Assembly (NCBI GenBank): GCA_963579135.1
Contig: CAUZFB010000003.1
Location: 1 to 64,000 of the forward strand
DNA length: 64,000 nt
DNA from: CALGTL01 sp963579135
GTDB lineage: Bacteria > Chloroflexota > Dehalococcoidia > Lucifugimonadales > Australimonadaceae
Direction: 5' to 3'
Within the stretch, counting starts at the first letter, position 1, and each line of letters starts with the position of its first letter. This document shows, in pieces, positions 1-8,704 of this stretch. The position numbers and the translations under genes were made by a program. The notes under the pieces were generated by a model that saw only the letters and a list, made by a program, of their open reading frames with translations, did no database searches and was not told where the DNA came from.

Positions 1-222
1 CTCACCGGTGGACAGCAGCAGGTCCAGTTCACGAGGCTCGGGAGATCGCGTGACCGATTGCGCCAACGCAATCAACTCGTCGGTGGTCTTGCCCATGGCG
101 GAAACGACGACCGTGATTTGATTACCTGCCGCCTGCGCGGCTGCGACCCGTCGCGCGACGTTCTTTATCTTCTCGGCGTCACCAACTGAGGTGCCGCCGT
201 ACTTCTGCACGAGCATCGCCAT
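1..222 (-). CDS. lysC: Aspartate kinase, N-terminal part (gene continues beyond window start)
   Basis: Aspartokinase phosphorylates L-aspartate in the first step of lysine, threonine and methionine synthesis. The visible 74 codons begin MAMLVQKYGGTSVGDAEKIK, which contains the KYGGTS nucleotide-binding signature of the family near residues 7-12, followed by VVVSAMGKTTDELI near residues 38-51. The ATG overlaps the TGA of the upstream thrB (ATGA), so translation is probably coupled; an internal ATG two codons later (MLVQKYGG) is an alternative start. The C-terminal ACT domains lie outside the window, so feedback class cannot be judged. Confidence 0.95.
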   Translation of the reverse strand, partial: MAMLVQKYGGTSVGDAEKIKNVARRVAAAQAAGNQITVVVSAMGKTTDELIALAQSVTRSPEPRELDLLLSTGE

Positions 223-1181
223 CACCCGGCCTCCTGGATCACGCTGGCCGGTATCTCATCGATCTCCTCGGCACCCGTGGGGCTGGGGTCAAGCACGCGG
301 AACGTGCCTGGTAATCCGGCCTTGTCTGCACCATCGGCCATCTCATAGCCGATGGTGAACGCACGATTCTCGCCTCGAGTGGTGAACGCCACGACCGAGG
401 AACCTGCGCCTGAGAGGAAAACGCCTTTCGCGCCTGCTTTCAGGGCGCCATCAAAAATCACCTTCATCTCGTGGAACACGGTGCGGCGGGCGTTCTGGTG
501 CAACTTGTCCTGCGTGGCTAGCCCCAGGTACTCGGGCCGGTTCAACGCAAAGCTCGCAACCATCAACGCGGTACGGCCGATGTTGAACACAGCATCGGCA
601 CGCGAGACGGTTGGCTTTAGGACTTCGCGGGCTTTTTGGGTTGGCAGCGGCCGCTCGGGGATGAATACCACACACTGGAGATCTTCGAGCAACGGTATGG
701 GTACGGCGTTAACGACGCCGTTGTCCATGACCGCAACGCTCATACCTCCCATGAGGGCAGGGGCCACATTGTCCGGGTGACCTTCGATCTCCGTTGCCAG
801 CTCCAGCAAGCGATGGGGTGTGATCGGGTAGTTCAGCAGTGCGTTGGCCGAGTAGAGCCCCCCCACGATAGCCGAGGAGCTACTGCCCAGCCCACGCGAG
901 AGGGGCACGGTCTGCCACGATTCGATGCGCATGTGCCGGTGCTCCTGGCCAGCTTCACGCAGGAGGCGAGCAGCGGCCCGGTAGGTCATGTTGCGATTGT
1001 CGGTGCGGAGGTAGCCGGCCCCTTCGCCGTGCACCTCGACGCGCGGCTTGTCCGACCACTCGACGCGCAAGTGATTCCACATGGACAGCGCGAGGCCGAG
1101 GGTGTCGAAGCCGGGGCCGAGGTTCGCTGTGGTTGCGGGTACCCGAATCGAAACGGGATTAGTTCGGGGTGTTTGTGCCAT
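222..1181 (-). CDS. thrB: Homoserine kinase (GHMP family)
   Basis: Phosphorylates homoserine with ATP on the way to threonine. The 319-residue length is normal for the family. The N-terminal PATTANLGPGFDTLGLAL motif (about residues 15-32) and the glycine/serine-rich phosphate loop GLGSSSSA (97-104) are GHMP-kinase hallmarks; a GHPDNVAPAL segment follows. A C-terminal FLSGAGSSVVAF stretch matches the third GHMP motif. A good ribosome-binding site (GGTAGGAAATC) precedes the ATG, and a TATACT -10-like box lies at 1201-1206 on the minus strand. Its stop codon overlaps the start of lysC, so the pair forms a threonine-branch operon divergent from the gene at 1267. Confidence 0.96.
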   Translation of the reverse strand: MAQTPRTNPVSIRVPATTANLGPGFDTLGLALSMWNHLRVEWSDKPRVEVHGEGAGYLRTDNRNMTYRAAARLLREAGQEHRHMRIESWQTVPLSRGLGSSSSAIVGGLYSANALLNYPITPHRLLELATEIEGHPDNVAPALMGGMSVAVMDNGVVNAVPIPLLEDLQCVVFIPERPLPTQKAREVLKPTVSRADAVFNIGRTALMVASFALNRPEYLGLATQDKLHQNARRTVFHEMKVIFDGALKAGAKGVFLSGAGSSVVAFTTRGENRAFTIGYEMADGADKAGLPGTFRVLDPSPTGAEEIDEIPASVIQEAG

Positions 1182-1254
1182 GATTTCCTACCAAACGGGA
1201 AGTATATCCGGTTGCCCGAACCCACGGCGACGGCGGGCAAGCCCGATTGACCCG

Positions 1255-1260
1255 TATAAT
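1255..1260 (+). promoter_or_regulatory. Probable -10 box of a leaderless promoter
   Basis: A perfect TATAAT ends exactly six bases before the ATG at 1267. A transcript from this box would begin at or next to the start codon, giving a leaderless mRNA. No Shine-Dalgarno sequence precedes this ATG and no convincing -35 is visible, which fits. Similar arrangements occur before recN and fmt in this window. Confidence 0.6.
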
Positions 1261-1266
1261 CTGCCC

Positions 1267-2274
1267 ATGACAACCCTCTACGTCGCCGGGCAGTGCCCCG
1301 GCGTCGGCTCCACCTCCGTTGCAACGGCCCTCGCCACCGTCTGGAAGCAGGCAGGTCAGCGCGTTGCCGTCGTTAAGCCCGCTACTCTGAACGCGGATGG
1401 CGATTCTGCGTTCTACGCAAGAGCGTTCGCCGCTCCCGAAGTGGCCTCGCTGGCAGTCGCGGAGCACGGGCAAGAAGCATTGCTGGCCGAAGCGGCCAAG
1501 CAGGTCGCTGCGCTTACTGTTGATAACGACGTGGTAATCGTCGAGGGCCTGCCGCTGTTTGACGGCGACGGATATGCAGTCGCGGCGTCGCCAGCGTTGG
1601 CCGAGCATTTGGTCGCCCGCGTGCTGGGCGTCGTGCCCTACAACCGGGCATTGAGCGGGACGGACGCGGCGAAGTGGCGCGATACGTACGCGAGTCTGTC
1701 GGGCGTGGTGATCAACCGGCGCACGCAATACGGCAAGCACGACGCGTCGACGCGCCTGACGCCAGCGTTCAAGGACGCGGGGGTCTCCGTCTACGGTGTA
1801 CTTCCCGAAGATCGTCGATTGCTAGCTCCAACGGTGGGGCAGGTCGCCGCGCTACTGGACGGCACGTTCTACGCCGGAGCGTCAGGCCAACATGAGCTGA
1901 TAGAACGGTTCCTCATCGGCGGACTCATCACCGAGTGGGGGGGCAATTACTTTGGCAGATACCCCAATCAGGCGGTAATCGTGCGTGGCGGCAGAACCGA
2001 CATCCAGATGTCTGCTCTCAACTTCCCGCTGACCTGCCTGCTGCTGACGGGATGCGAAACGCCTCCTCAGTATGTGCATCAGCGGGCCACCGATCTTGAT
2101 GTTCCTTTGGTGACCAGCAACCATGACACGCCCTCAACAACGGCCATGCTGGAACGACTCGAGGCGCAGATCACGATTGACCACCCCGACAAGATCGAGC
2201 GTGTGGCCGAGATGGTTAGTGACGCGATTGATCTACTCGCCATCGGTGAATCAGCCGGGCTCCACGGCGGCTGA
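1267..2274 (+). CDS. BioD-like P-loop / DRTGG domain protein
   Basis: The 335-residue product has an N-terminal dethiobiotin-synthetase-like NTPase fold (P-loop variant GQCPGVGSTS at residues 8-17, VIVEGLP near 96) and a C-terminal DRTGG-type domain (RGGRTDIQMSAL from residue 240). This is the arrangement of the N-terminal regulatory part of long phosphotransacetylases, but no catalytic PTA domain follows. Such stand-alone proteins have no agreed biochemical role; metabolite or nucleotide sensing is only inferred. I chose the ATG at 1267, not upstream in-frame codons, because homology begins there and a TATAAT box sits six bases upstream. The amidotransferase gene follows after six bases, suggesting co-transcription. 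Confidence 0.8.
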   Translation: MTTLYVAGQCPGVGSTSVATALATVWKQAGQRVAVVKPATLNADGDSAFYARAFAAPEVASLAVAEHGQEALLAEAAKQVAALTVDNDVVIVEGLPLFDGDGYAVAASPALAEHLVARVLGVVPYNRALSGTDAAKWRDTYASLSGVVINRRTQYGKHDASTRLTPAFKDAGVSVYGVLPEDRRLLAPTVGQVAALLDGTFYAGASGQHELIERFLIGGLITEWGGNYFGRYPNQAVIVRGGRTDIQMSALNFPLTCLLLTGCETPPQYVHQRATDLDVPLVTSNHDTPSTTAMLERLEAQITIDHPDKIERVAEMVSDAIDLLAIGESAGLHGG

Positions 2275-2280
2275 AGAACC

Positions 2281-2982
2281 ATGGCGCTGATAGCTGTAAC
2301 CGCAAGCGGGCCCACCGAAGCCCAGCCCTACGTCGCGTCCATTGAGTCGCGCAACGGGCAGGCACGCATCCTCACTCCTTCAACGTACTTTGGCCTCGAC
2401 GCTCTTGAGGGCGTTTCAGGACTGCTCCTTTGCGGCGGCTACGATGTACATCCTCAGTACTATGGGCAAGAGATTGCTGCTGGGGTGGGGGTCGAGACGC
2501 ACGCGGAACGTGACGAGATGGAGATGGGGCTGCTGTGGGCCGCAGTGGAGCGGCAGATGCCGGTGCTCGGGATCTGCCGAGGTATGCAGCTCATCAACGT
2601 GGCCTTCGGGGGTACGCTAATCCAGGATCTGCCCGGGCATGCCAAGTTGCCAGAAGACGTCGGCGAGAAACCCTTCAAGCATCCCGTCTACGTATCGCCT
2701 GGTAGCAAGCTGGGGGCCATCATCGGCGTTGGGGCGATCTTTCAGACCAACAGCTACCACCACCAAGGGGCCAAGGAAGCGCAACGAGCGCCTGGTCTAC
2801 TGGCCTCTGCCTATCACCCCCAGGACGGCATCATCGAGGCATTGGAGAGCCCGGAGTACCGCTGGCTGATGGGCGTCCAATGTCACATCGAAAAGGAGAA
2901 AGAGGTTCCCTCGATCTTCTTGAATCTTTTCGATTGGCTCATATCATGGTCCAGTGCATACGAAGCAGGGGAGATGGAGTAG
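2281..2982 (+). CDS. Gamma-glutamyl-gamma-aminobutyrate hydrolase-like class I amidotransferase (peptidase C26)
   Basis: A 233-residue class I glutamine-amidotransferase-fold protein. The nucleophile elbow GICRGMQLINVAFGG places the catalytic Cys at residue 99, and the His-x-Glu pair is in GVQCHIEKE (His202, Glu204). The family includes PuuD-type hydrolases that cleave gamma-glutamyl amides, but many members act on unknown substrates. The usual GVQWHPE reads GVQCHIE here, so the tryptophan and proline of that motif are replaced while the catalytic pair is kept. It sits between the DRTGG protein and a small membrane protein whose GTG start overlaps its TAG stop by one base. Confidence 0.8.
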   Translation: MALIAVTASGPTEAQPYVASIESRNGQARILTPSTYFGLDALEGVSGLLLCGGYDVHPQYYGQEIAAGVGVETHAERDEMEMGLLWAAVERQMPVLGICRGMQLINVAFGGTLIQDLPGHAKLPEDVGEKPFKHPVYVSPGSKLGAIIGVGAIFQTNSYHHQGAKEAQRAPGLLASAYHPQDGIIEALESPEYRWLMGVQCHIEKEKEVPSIFLNLFDWLISWSSAYEAGEME

Positions 2983-3497
2983 TGAGTTCAGCAAACCGAC
3001 CGCGAGCGCGACGTGACGAGCACGGAGAGTGCATGCACCTGTACCTAACGAGGGATGCCACTTGCGTGCATTGTGGGATGAAGTTTGGCCTAGCTTGGTC
3101 CGCTTCGCAGAATTGGCTGACCGCCCCACTTCGCAAGAATCTCATCTTCGGTTTCGCGGCGTTCCTCTTGGTCGCGGGCGCCTACGCAGGGGCGGTCGAC
3201 CTCTTCGCGATGGCTTTCCTGTTCGTTGGCATCTATTTCTTGATCCGGGCGCTGTTCGGCACGACGGAGACGTTCATGAAGCACCGGTTCGTGCCTGGCA
3301 AGCTAGGCATGATTGTTTCGCGTGGGCGGTTCAACATCACGGCATTGAAACCCGCGTATGCCTTCGTCGGGGCCATCAAGTTCCCGATGGACGTCGAGCT
3401 ATACAGTCAGTTCCGTGAAGGCGACACGTTGCTGATTGAGCACCTCAAGTGGTCTCGCCTGCCTGTCGCCATCTATCGCGGACATCTGCCGGGGTAA
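2982..3497 (+). CDS. Small membrane protein with N-terminal Cys motif, function unknown
   Basis: I do not recognise this 171-residue protein. The N-terminus has Cys17, Cys28 and Cys31 (C-x10-CVHC), a possible half zinc ribbon or metal site. Two hydrophobic segments at about 53-70 and 72-91 form a hairpin, followed by a soluble, probably beta-rich C-terminal domain of about 75 residues (LGMIVSRGRFNITA, EGDTLLIEHLKW). An open frame extends upstream into the amidotransferase gene, but the GTG at 2982 is preceded by GGGGAGATGGAG and overlaps the previous stop codon by one base, so I take it as the start. It is probably the last gene of the operon starting at 1267. Confidence 0.6.
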   Translation: MSSANRPRARRDEHGECMHLYLTRDATCVHCGMKFGLAWSASQNWLTAPLRKNLIFGFAAFLLVAGAYAGAVDLFAMAFLFVGIYFLIRALFGTTETFMKHRFVPGKLGMIVSRGRFNITALKPAYAFVGAIKFPMDVELYSQFREGDTLLIEHLKWSRLPVAIYRGHLPG

Positions 3498-3573
3498 GTC
3501 CTCTTTCCGCAATCTGGCGCCACCGCGATTGACCAAACGGACATCTGCTCCTATCGCAGAAGTTGGTTCCTTC

Positions 3574-3604
3574 TGCTACAATCGCACGCGTGCGTGCACG
3601 CGTG
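3574..3604 (+). promoter_or_regulatory. gyrA promoter: extended -10 with abutting alternating purine-pyrimidine tract
   Basis: TGCTACAAT at 3574-3582 reads as an extended -10 (TGn plus TACAAT); no good -35 is placed for it. Immediately after it, 3583-3604 alternates pyrimidine and purine without a break for 22 bases and contains two palindromes, CGCACGCGTGCG (3583-3594) and GCGTGCACGC (3592-3601). Such tracts can adopt Z-DNA under negative supercoiling, and the predicted transcription start falls inside it. The remaining 105 bases to gyrA contain no gene. Confidence 0.5.
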
Positions 3605-3708
3605 AATTACCGCAAGATTTTGGGTCGGTGCGCGGTAAGCTCCACCACATGTAGCACGAAGAGCCTCAGCGTATAGAACGCGAGTGATGGCTCTCGAAAG
3701 GAACTCCC

Positions 3709-6384
3709 ATGGTTCAGGCCGACTCCTCGAACATCAGGCCTATCGCCATCCAAGACGAGATGCGCTCCGCGTATCTCGACTACGCGATGAGCGTCATCGT
3801 ATCGCGCGCTCTACCCGATGTGCGCGACGGCCTCAAGCCGGTGCATCGACGGATTCTCTACGCCATGCAGGGTATGGGCCTGCGACCGGGTTCCAGCTAC
3901 AAGAAGTGTGCGGCCGTTGTCGGTGAGGTGCTCGGTAAATACCACCCCCATGGCGATTCCTCGGTGTACGACGCGTTGGTGCGTATGGCGCAGGAATTCT
4001 CGATGCGCCACCCCCTCATCGATGGCCAAGGCAACTTCGGGTCGGTCGACGACGACCCGCCAGCAGCGATGCGGTACACGGAGGCTCGGCTCGCGCACAT
4101 CTCAGAGCAGATCCTCCAGGACATAGACCGCGACACCGTCGATTTTGTAGACAACTACGACGGCTCCCAGCGCGAGCCCACGGTACTGCCCACACGCATC
4201 CCGCTGATGCTCATCAATGGATCGTCCGGTATCGCGGTAGGTATGGCGACGAACATCCCGCCCCACAACCTGCGCGAGGTATGCGACGCCATCATTTACC
4301 TGGCGGACCACCCTGAAGCCACGGCTGACGAATTGATCAACTTCGTCAAGGGTCCGGATTTCCCCACGGCGGGGATCATCATCGGTCGTGAGGGCATCCT
4401 GCAGGCGTACCACACAGGCCACGGGCGGGTCGTCACTCGTGCGCGGGCGGTGATTGAAGAGATGGAACGCGGAGACCGCGAGCGCATCGTCGTCTCAGAA
4501 CTTCCATATCAGGTGAACAAGGCAGCGCTCGTTGCGAAAATCGCTGCTCTTACGAAAGAGAAGAGAATCGACGGTATCTCAGAGGTGCGCGACGAATCCG
4601 ACCGCGAGGGTCTACGGGTCGTTGTGGAGCTTGCCCGCGGGGCGGCGGCACACGTGGTGCTCAACAATCTCTACAAACACACCACCCTCCAGACGGCTTT
4701 CCACGTCAACATGGTTGCGTTGGTCGATGGTCAACCGCGCGTGCTCAGCCTGAAGCCCGCGCTCCAGCACTTCATCGAATTCAGGCGCAACGTTGTCCGA
4801 CGCCGCGCCGAATACGACCTGTCCCGTGCCCGCGAACGCGCCCACATTCTCGAAGGACTCACGATCGCTCTCGACAACCTCGATGAAGTGATCACGTTGA
4901 TCCGGGCATCCGACGATGTGGAAGCAGCGAGAACCGGGTTGATGACCCAGTTCGGGCTCACTGAAGCTCAGGCACAAGCCATCCTGGACATGCAGCTACG
5001 GCGCCTGGCCGCCCTCGAACGTGAACGCATCGCGAACGAGTACCAGGAGTTGCAGGTTCGGATCGCTGACTTGGAAGATCTCTTAGGGAACCCCGAGAAG
5101 GTACTGGCAATCGTCAAGGAGGAGACTCTTGACCTCCGCAAGGCCTACGGACAGAACCGCCGGACGGAGCTCACCGAAGAAGAGCTCACCGACTCCACTG
5201 ACGAAGACCTCATCCCGCACGCTGACAACGTCATCACACTCAGCGACCGCGGCTACCTGAAGCGATTACCCATCGAGGCCTACCGTTTGCAGCATCGCGG
5301 CGGCAAGGGCGTTCGTGGCCAGGAGACCCGAGAAGGCGACGCCATTCAGCAGCTGGTCGTCTCCGACACCCACGACTGGCTCCTGTTCTTTACGAACAAG
5401 GGGCGTGTGTACCGAGAGAAGGTGTTCCGCATCCACCAGGACGCCACCCGCCAGACGCGGGGTACGCCTATCCAGAATCTGATCCAGATTAACCCGAACG
5501 AGGAGATTGTGACCGCCGTGGTCGCGATCTCCAATCTTCAGGTGGACCAATACATCGTCATGGCCACGCGCCGGGGCGAAATAAAGCGGATGAATCTCAG
5601 TCAATTCTCGAACATCCGCTCCAATGGACTGGCCGCGTTCGACCTTAACAAAGGCGACAATCTGTTGACTGCACGGCTTGCAGACCCTGGCATGAGTACG
5701 ATCATGATCACCAAGAACGGCAAGGCCGTGCATTTCTCGTTGGACGATGTCCGCGTGCGCCAAACCCGTGGGGCCGGTGGAGTTCGCGGCATACGCCTAC
5801 TGAACGATGATGAGGTCGTGGGTATGGATGTAGCGACGGAAGGCGCTCAGCTCCTGATCCTCACCGACCGGGGCTACGGCAAGCGGACCATCGTCGATCA
5901 TTTCCGCAAGACGGGGCGCGGGGTTCAGGGTGTCATCGCCCTGAAGATCACCGACAAGACCGGCGATATCGCGGCTGCGGTGATCACGGGGCCTGACGTG
6001 GAAGAGGTGATGGTCGGGTCATCCAAAGCAATGGTTTACCGCACGGCGATTAAGGAGATCCGAACACTGGGCCGGAACACGCAGGGCGTCCAGGTGATGA
6101 CGAAGCTTCAGGGCGACGACCACGTGATGTCCATGAGTGCGTTCAAGGAACGCTCCTGGGAGGAAGCCGAAGCGGCGCGAGCTGCAGCAGCCCCAGTCGT
6201 GACGTCAGCACCGATGGATACGGACGGTAGCGAGCCAGACCTTGACACAACGGCTGACGACGGAGAGGACAACGAGGACGACGGAGAGGCGCCCGCCCAG
6301 GGCCAGCTTGGGCTGGGGTTCCCCGAGGAAGCGGACGAAGACGACACCGGGGGCGATCCTGAGGAAGACTTGGACGACGAGTAG
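3709..6384 (+). CDS. gyrA: DNA gyrase subunit A
   Basis: Breakage-reunion subunit of the A2B2 type II topoisomerase that introduces negative supercoils. The catalytic tyrosine is in AAMRYTEARL (Tyr123). The quinolone-resistance region reads HPHGDSSVYDALVRMAQ, keeping the Ser and Asp whose loss usually gives resistance. The C-terminal beta-pinwheel carries the GyrA box as QHRGGKG (from about residue 528), diagnostic for gyrase over topoisomerase IV. The protein (891 residues) ends in a very acidic tail of about 65 residues rich in Asp and Glu, longer than in most GyrA. The ATG has GAAAGGAACTCCC upstream. gyrB lies 33 kb away at 37143-39551 on the other strand. Confidence 0.98.
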   Translation: MVQADSSNIRPIAIQDEMRSAYLDYAMSVIVSRALPDVRDGLKPVHRRILYAMQGMGLRPGSSYKKCAAVVGEVLGKYHPHGDSSVYDALVRMAQEFSMRHPLIDGQGNFGSVDDDPPAAMRYTEARLAHISEQILQDIDRDTVDFVDNYDGSQREPTVLPTRIPLMLINGSSGIAVGMATNIPPHNLREVCDAIIYLADHPEATADELINFVKGPDFPTAGIIIGREGILQAYHTGHGRVVTRARAVIEEMERGDRERIVVSELPYQVNKAALVAKIAALTKEKRIDGISEVRDESDREGLRVVVELARGAAAHVVLNNLYKHTTLQTAFHVNMVALVDGQPRVLSLKPALQHFIEFRRNVVRRRAEYDLSRARERAHILEGLTIALDNLDEVITLIRASDDVEAARTGLMTQFGLTEAQAQAILDMQLRRLAALERERIANEYQELQVRIADLEDLLGNPEKVLAIVKEETLDLRKAYGQNRRTELTEEELTDSTDEDLIPHADNVITLSDRGYLKRLPIEAYRLQHRGGKGVRGQETREGDAIQQLVVSDTHDWLLFFTNKGRVYREKVFRIHQDATRQTRGTPIQNLIQINPNEEIVTAVVAISNLQVDQYIVMATRRGEIKRMNLSQFSNIRSNGLAAFDLNKGDNLLTARLADPGMSTIMITKNGKAVHFSLDDVRVRQTRGAGGVRGIRLLNDDEVVGMDVATEGAQLLILTDRGYGKRTIVDHFRKTGRGVQGVIALKITDKTGDIAAAVITGPDVEEVMVGSSKAMVYRTAIKEIRTLGRNTQGVQVMTKLQGDDHVMSMSAFKERSWEEAEAARAAAAPVVTSAPMDTDGSEPDLDTTADDGEDNEDDGEAPAQGQLGLGFPEEADEDDTGGDPEEDLDDE

Positions 6385-6407
6385 CCTGCCGACGCAATAA
6401 ATCGTTC

Positions 6408-6438
6408 AGAGGGCGCCCAGTCGGGCGCCCTCTCTTTT
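6408..6438 (+). terminator. Intrinsic terminator of gyrA
   Basis: An 11-bp perfect stem (AGAGGGCGCCC at 6408-6418 pairing with 6423-6433) closes a four-base loop and is followed by CTTTTC. It begins 23 bases after the gyrA stop. Confidence 0.85.
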
Positions 6439-6501
6439 CGCGTTGGTTTCATTCTGCCTGGTCTGTGGGGGTTACTGCATCATCATGCCCACAAACCGGA
6501 A

Positions 6502-7222
6502 GTGCGCCATGAATGGCAGAACCAGGGCAAGAAGGGAGGAGACGTTCGAATGCAGTTCCGGACAGACGACAATCCGCCTCGGCTCCAGACGCATGACACC
6601 GACTTCGGGGTGGAGCTCGGATCCATATACGACGGCGCCGAGGGGATGGACTACTGGAGATTCAACCTGTTCTTCATGCCCTTCTACACGGCTCCCCCAG
6701 GCTACCCTCGGAGTCAGAGCTACCACGCTTTCGTGCCTCTCAGCGGCCACCTGACGGCGCGCTGGACGTTCACGATGCGGGACGACCCGATCTCGGCGAG
6801 AGAGCTGGCCGCGACGCGCAAGGGTTGCTGGCTGGACTTCAAGGTGTACCCAGGAACACACTGACCGACCCACAACAAGCGCAACCAGTACCAGATCGAC
6901 CGCGAGATGCAGTGCTTGGAGGCGTGCACGGGCATCAAGGACTTCGCAGCGCAGGACTATTCGGCGCAGGAAGGCATCGGCCTCGTGTCGCCGCACCAGC
7001 GAGAGCATCTGGGCGCGACTGCGATCGGCATCATCGCAATGCGTAGACGGCTGCTGAAGACCGTGTCCGGCCTTGCTGGAGGGCACCGAACCGAGCGCCG
7101 CGTTCAACGACGCGGCGTATTGCGTAAGGCCTGGAGACCCGCCGTTGCCCAGCGATGTGTCCCGCGCTTGGCCCGGGGCGCAGGGCACGAAGCAGGTGGT
7201 GGCGGCCAACTGGACTCCGTAG
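6502..7222 (+). pseudogene. Decayed Rieske-type aromatic ring-hydroxylating oxygenase alpha subunit (C-terminal part)
   Basis: Three segments line up in order with the catalytic domain of phthalate-dioxygenase-like alpha subunits. Segment one, 6502-6861, contains HDTDFGVELGSIYDG, FFMPFYTAPPGYP and HAFVPLSGH. It stops at an in-frame TGA (6862-6864), but the same frame continues as NQYQIDREMQ, TGIKDFAAQDYSAQEG and REHLGATAIGIIAMRRRLL. Near 7070 the homology shifts to the next frame (LEGTEPSAAFNDAAYCVRPG) and ends at a TAG at 7220-7222. No N-terminal Rieske [2Fe-2S] domain is present; the gyrA terminator lies immediately upstream. One nonsense codon, one frameshift and a 5-prime truncation indicate a dead gene. 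Only the joined frames reveal it. The intact parent probably demethylated or hydroxylated an aromatic compound. Confidence 0.75.
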
Positions 7223-7320
7223 ACAGGTTGTCGGCAGGCGCATGCGCTACGCAGGCAGCCGTGGTTGAAAGCGCGGGAGCAGACTCATGGTCGGGTGCGC
7301 GGGGGGGGGGTGAAGAGAGA

Positions 7321-7355
7321 TCCTTCGCGGACTTCGTCTCGTCTCAGGATGACGC
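7321..7355. repeat. Dispersed repeat copy with TCCTTCG...CTCAGGATGA core
   Basis: The segment starts TCCTTCGCGGACTTCG and ends CTCAGGATGACGC. A second copy in inverse orientation occurs at 21364-21385, and a weaker one at 45681-45695. All are in non-coding DNA. A run of ten G lies just upstream at 7301-7310. The remaining bases from 7223 to 7385 hold no gene that I can see. Confidence 0.5.
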
Positions 7356-7385
7356 AGGAGAGAGGGTCATCGTTCAGGTAATCAG

Positions 7386-8567
7386 CTAGCTGGCGTCTAG
7401 GCCAAAGAAGTTGATGGCATTGCCGCAGGTCATCTTGTAACGAACGTCGTCGGGGGCGTTGGCGAACGCTTTGTCGAGGATCTTCATGGAATATGGCCAG
7501 TCGGATTCCTGGTGCGGGAAGTCCGAGCCCCAGATGAGGTTGTCGACGTTGAGCAAGCTCCGCATTTCCACGCCTACGCGATCGTACTGGAAGCCCCACA
7601 CGGTGTGCTCTAGGAGGTATTCGCTGGGGTCACGAGCGAGCGGGTCGAACCCAAGGTACTCCTGGGCCCAGTAACGATTGCGCTCGTAGCGGGCGTCGGC
7701 TCCCTGGAGGTAGAACGGGATCCAGCCGATCTGGTTCTCGGCGAACAAGATCTTCAGATCAGGGAAGCGGTCGAAGAGGCCAGAGAGCACCCATTGGACA
7801 GCTACGAGGCCAGCGCTTCCCTTGGTTGGACCGAAGCGGGCGACCTGTTCCGCAAGGGTGCGGCCTGACGCTTCGAGGCGCAGTCGTTCCTCTTCGGTCC
7901 CCTTGGGGTACAGGAGGTATGAGCCTGTCTTAGGTCGTTCGATATCAACGTGGACGGTGACGGGCATACCCATCTCCTGCGCAGCGGCGAAGAAACCGTC
8001 ATCGTCCCTGGAGGGGTACGTTTGCCCCGTGGGGAAGCCCATGAGCATCACGGCGCCCAGACCAACCTCTTTGCAGTACGTCATCTCGGCAATGTACGCG
8101 TCGACATCATCAACCGCAGGCATGATGCCCACGCCGAGGAGCCGATCAGGCGCGGCCGAGCAGTAGTCCTCCCCCAGCCAACCGTTGTACGCGTGAATGA
8201 TCGCTTTGTAGGCATCGTCATCCTCAACGGTGCGCCACACGCGGGGCCCGGTGGCCTGCGCCGGGAAAAGCACCTCAGCGTCCACGCCGTCCTGCGCTTG
8301 CTCTTCAAGCCGTTGCTCCGGAGAACCAGTGCCAGGCGTTCCCTCATACCTCGCAGCGGCGGGCAGGTAGTTCTCTCGCCCCTTGCCGGCGTAGAGATCG
8401 GCCGCAGCGGCCTCTCGCACCTGCTTACCATCGATGAACCAGGCATCGGTACCTTCGAGGTGCCGTAGCTCGGGAGCGTACCGCTGGTATTTGGCCGGGA
8501 TACGTGGGGTCCACTTGGCTGTATCGACTTCCAGATGGGAGTCGCCTGAGATGTGGCGGTACCGCAA
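7386..8567 (-). CDS. Amidohydrolase family (amidohydrolase_2 / ACMSD-like) metal-dependent hydrolase
   Basis: TIM-barrel hydrolase or decarboxylase related to the aminocarboxymuconate-semialdehyde decarboxylase group. The N-terminus ISGDSHLEVD (residues 6-15) is the metal-binding strand, with Ser-His instead of the common His-x-His; MPVTVHVDIE supplies a further His and the late acidic residue is in WGSDFPHQESDWP. Length is about 393 residues, normal for the family. I chose the TTG at 8567 because AAGAAGGTG lies at the right distance and homology begins there; the frame stays open to 8627. Substrate is unknown. The neighbouring Rieske oxygenase remnant hints at aromatic or lactone catabolism, a weak inference. 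The gene stands alone, with repeat DNA downstream. Confidence 0.85.
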   Translation of the reverse strand: MRYRHISGDSHLEVDTAKWTPRIPAKYQRYAPELRHLEGTDAWFIDGKQVREAAAADLYAGKGRENYLPAAARYEGTPGTGSPEQRLEEQAQDGVDAEVLFPAQATGPRVWRTVEDDDAYKAIIHAYNGWLGEDYCSAAPDRLLGVGIMPAVDDVDAYIAEMTYCKEVGLGAVMLMGFPTGQTYPSRDDDGFFAAAQEMGMPVTVHVDIERPKTGSYLLYPKGTEEERLRLEASGRTLAEQVARFGPTKGSAGLVAVQWVLSGLFDRFPDLKILFAENQIGWIPFYLQGADARYERNRYWAQEYLGFDPLARDPSEYLLEHTVWGFQYDRVGVEMRSLLNVDNLIWGSDFPHQESDWPYSMKILDKAFANAPDDVRYKMTCGNAINFFGLDAS

Positions 8568-8661
8568 AGAACACCTTCTTGTCTGGAGAATCCCACACAC
8601 GGTAATCGGTTCGGCGATTCGCAACAAGCTCTAGAGGTCAGGACGTGGGGAACGACGGTTC

Positions 8662-8691
8662 TTTACAGGATAGGCCGAGCTCCCATACAAT
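8662..8691 (+). promoter_or_regulatory. Promoter of rplU-rpmA
   Basis: TTTACA (8662-8667), an 18-bp spacer and TACAAT (8686-8691) form a good sigma-70-type promoter. The ATG of rplU is 14 bases past the -10, so the untranslated leader would be only about 7 bases and there is no room for an L21 autoregulatory leader. Confidence 0.65.
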
Positions 8692-8704
8692 CTCGGGGTT
8701 GACT

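Noticed and set aside
2880..2981. Longer start for the small membrane protein at 2982
   Set aside because: It would overlap the amidotransferase by about 100 bases and lacks a ribosome-binding site; GTG at 2982 has both a good site and a one-base overlap.
6862..6864. TGA read as tryptophan or selenocysteine inside the Rieske remnant
   Set aside because: TGA is used as a normal stop throughout the window (ATGA overlaps); a frameshift and missing domain also point to a dead gene; no SECIS-like structure was seen.
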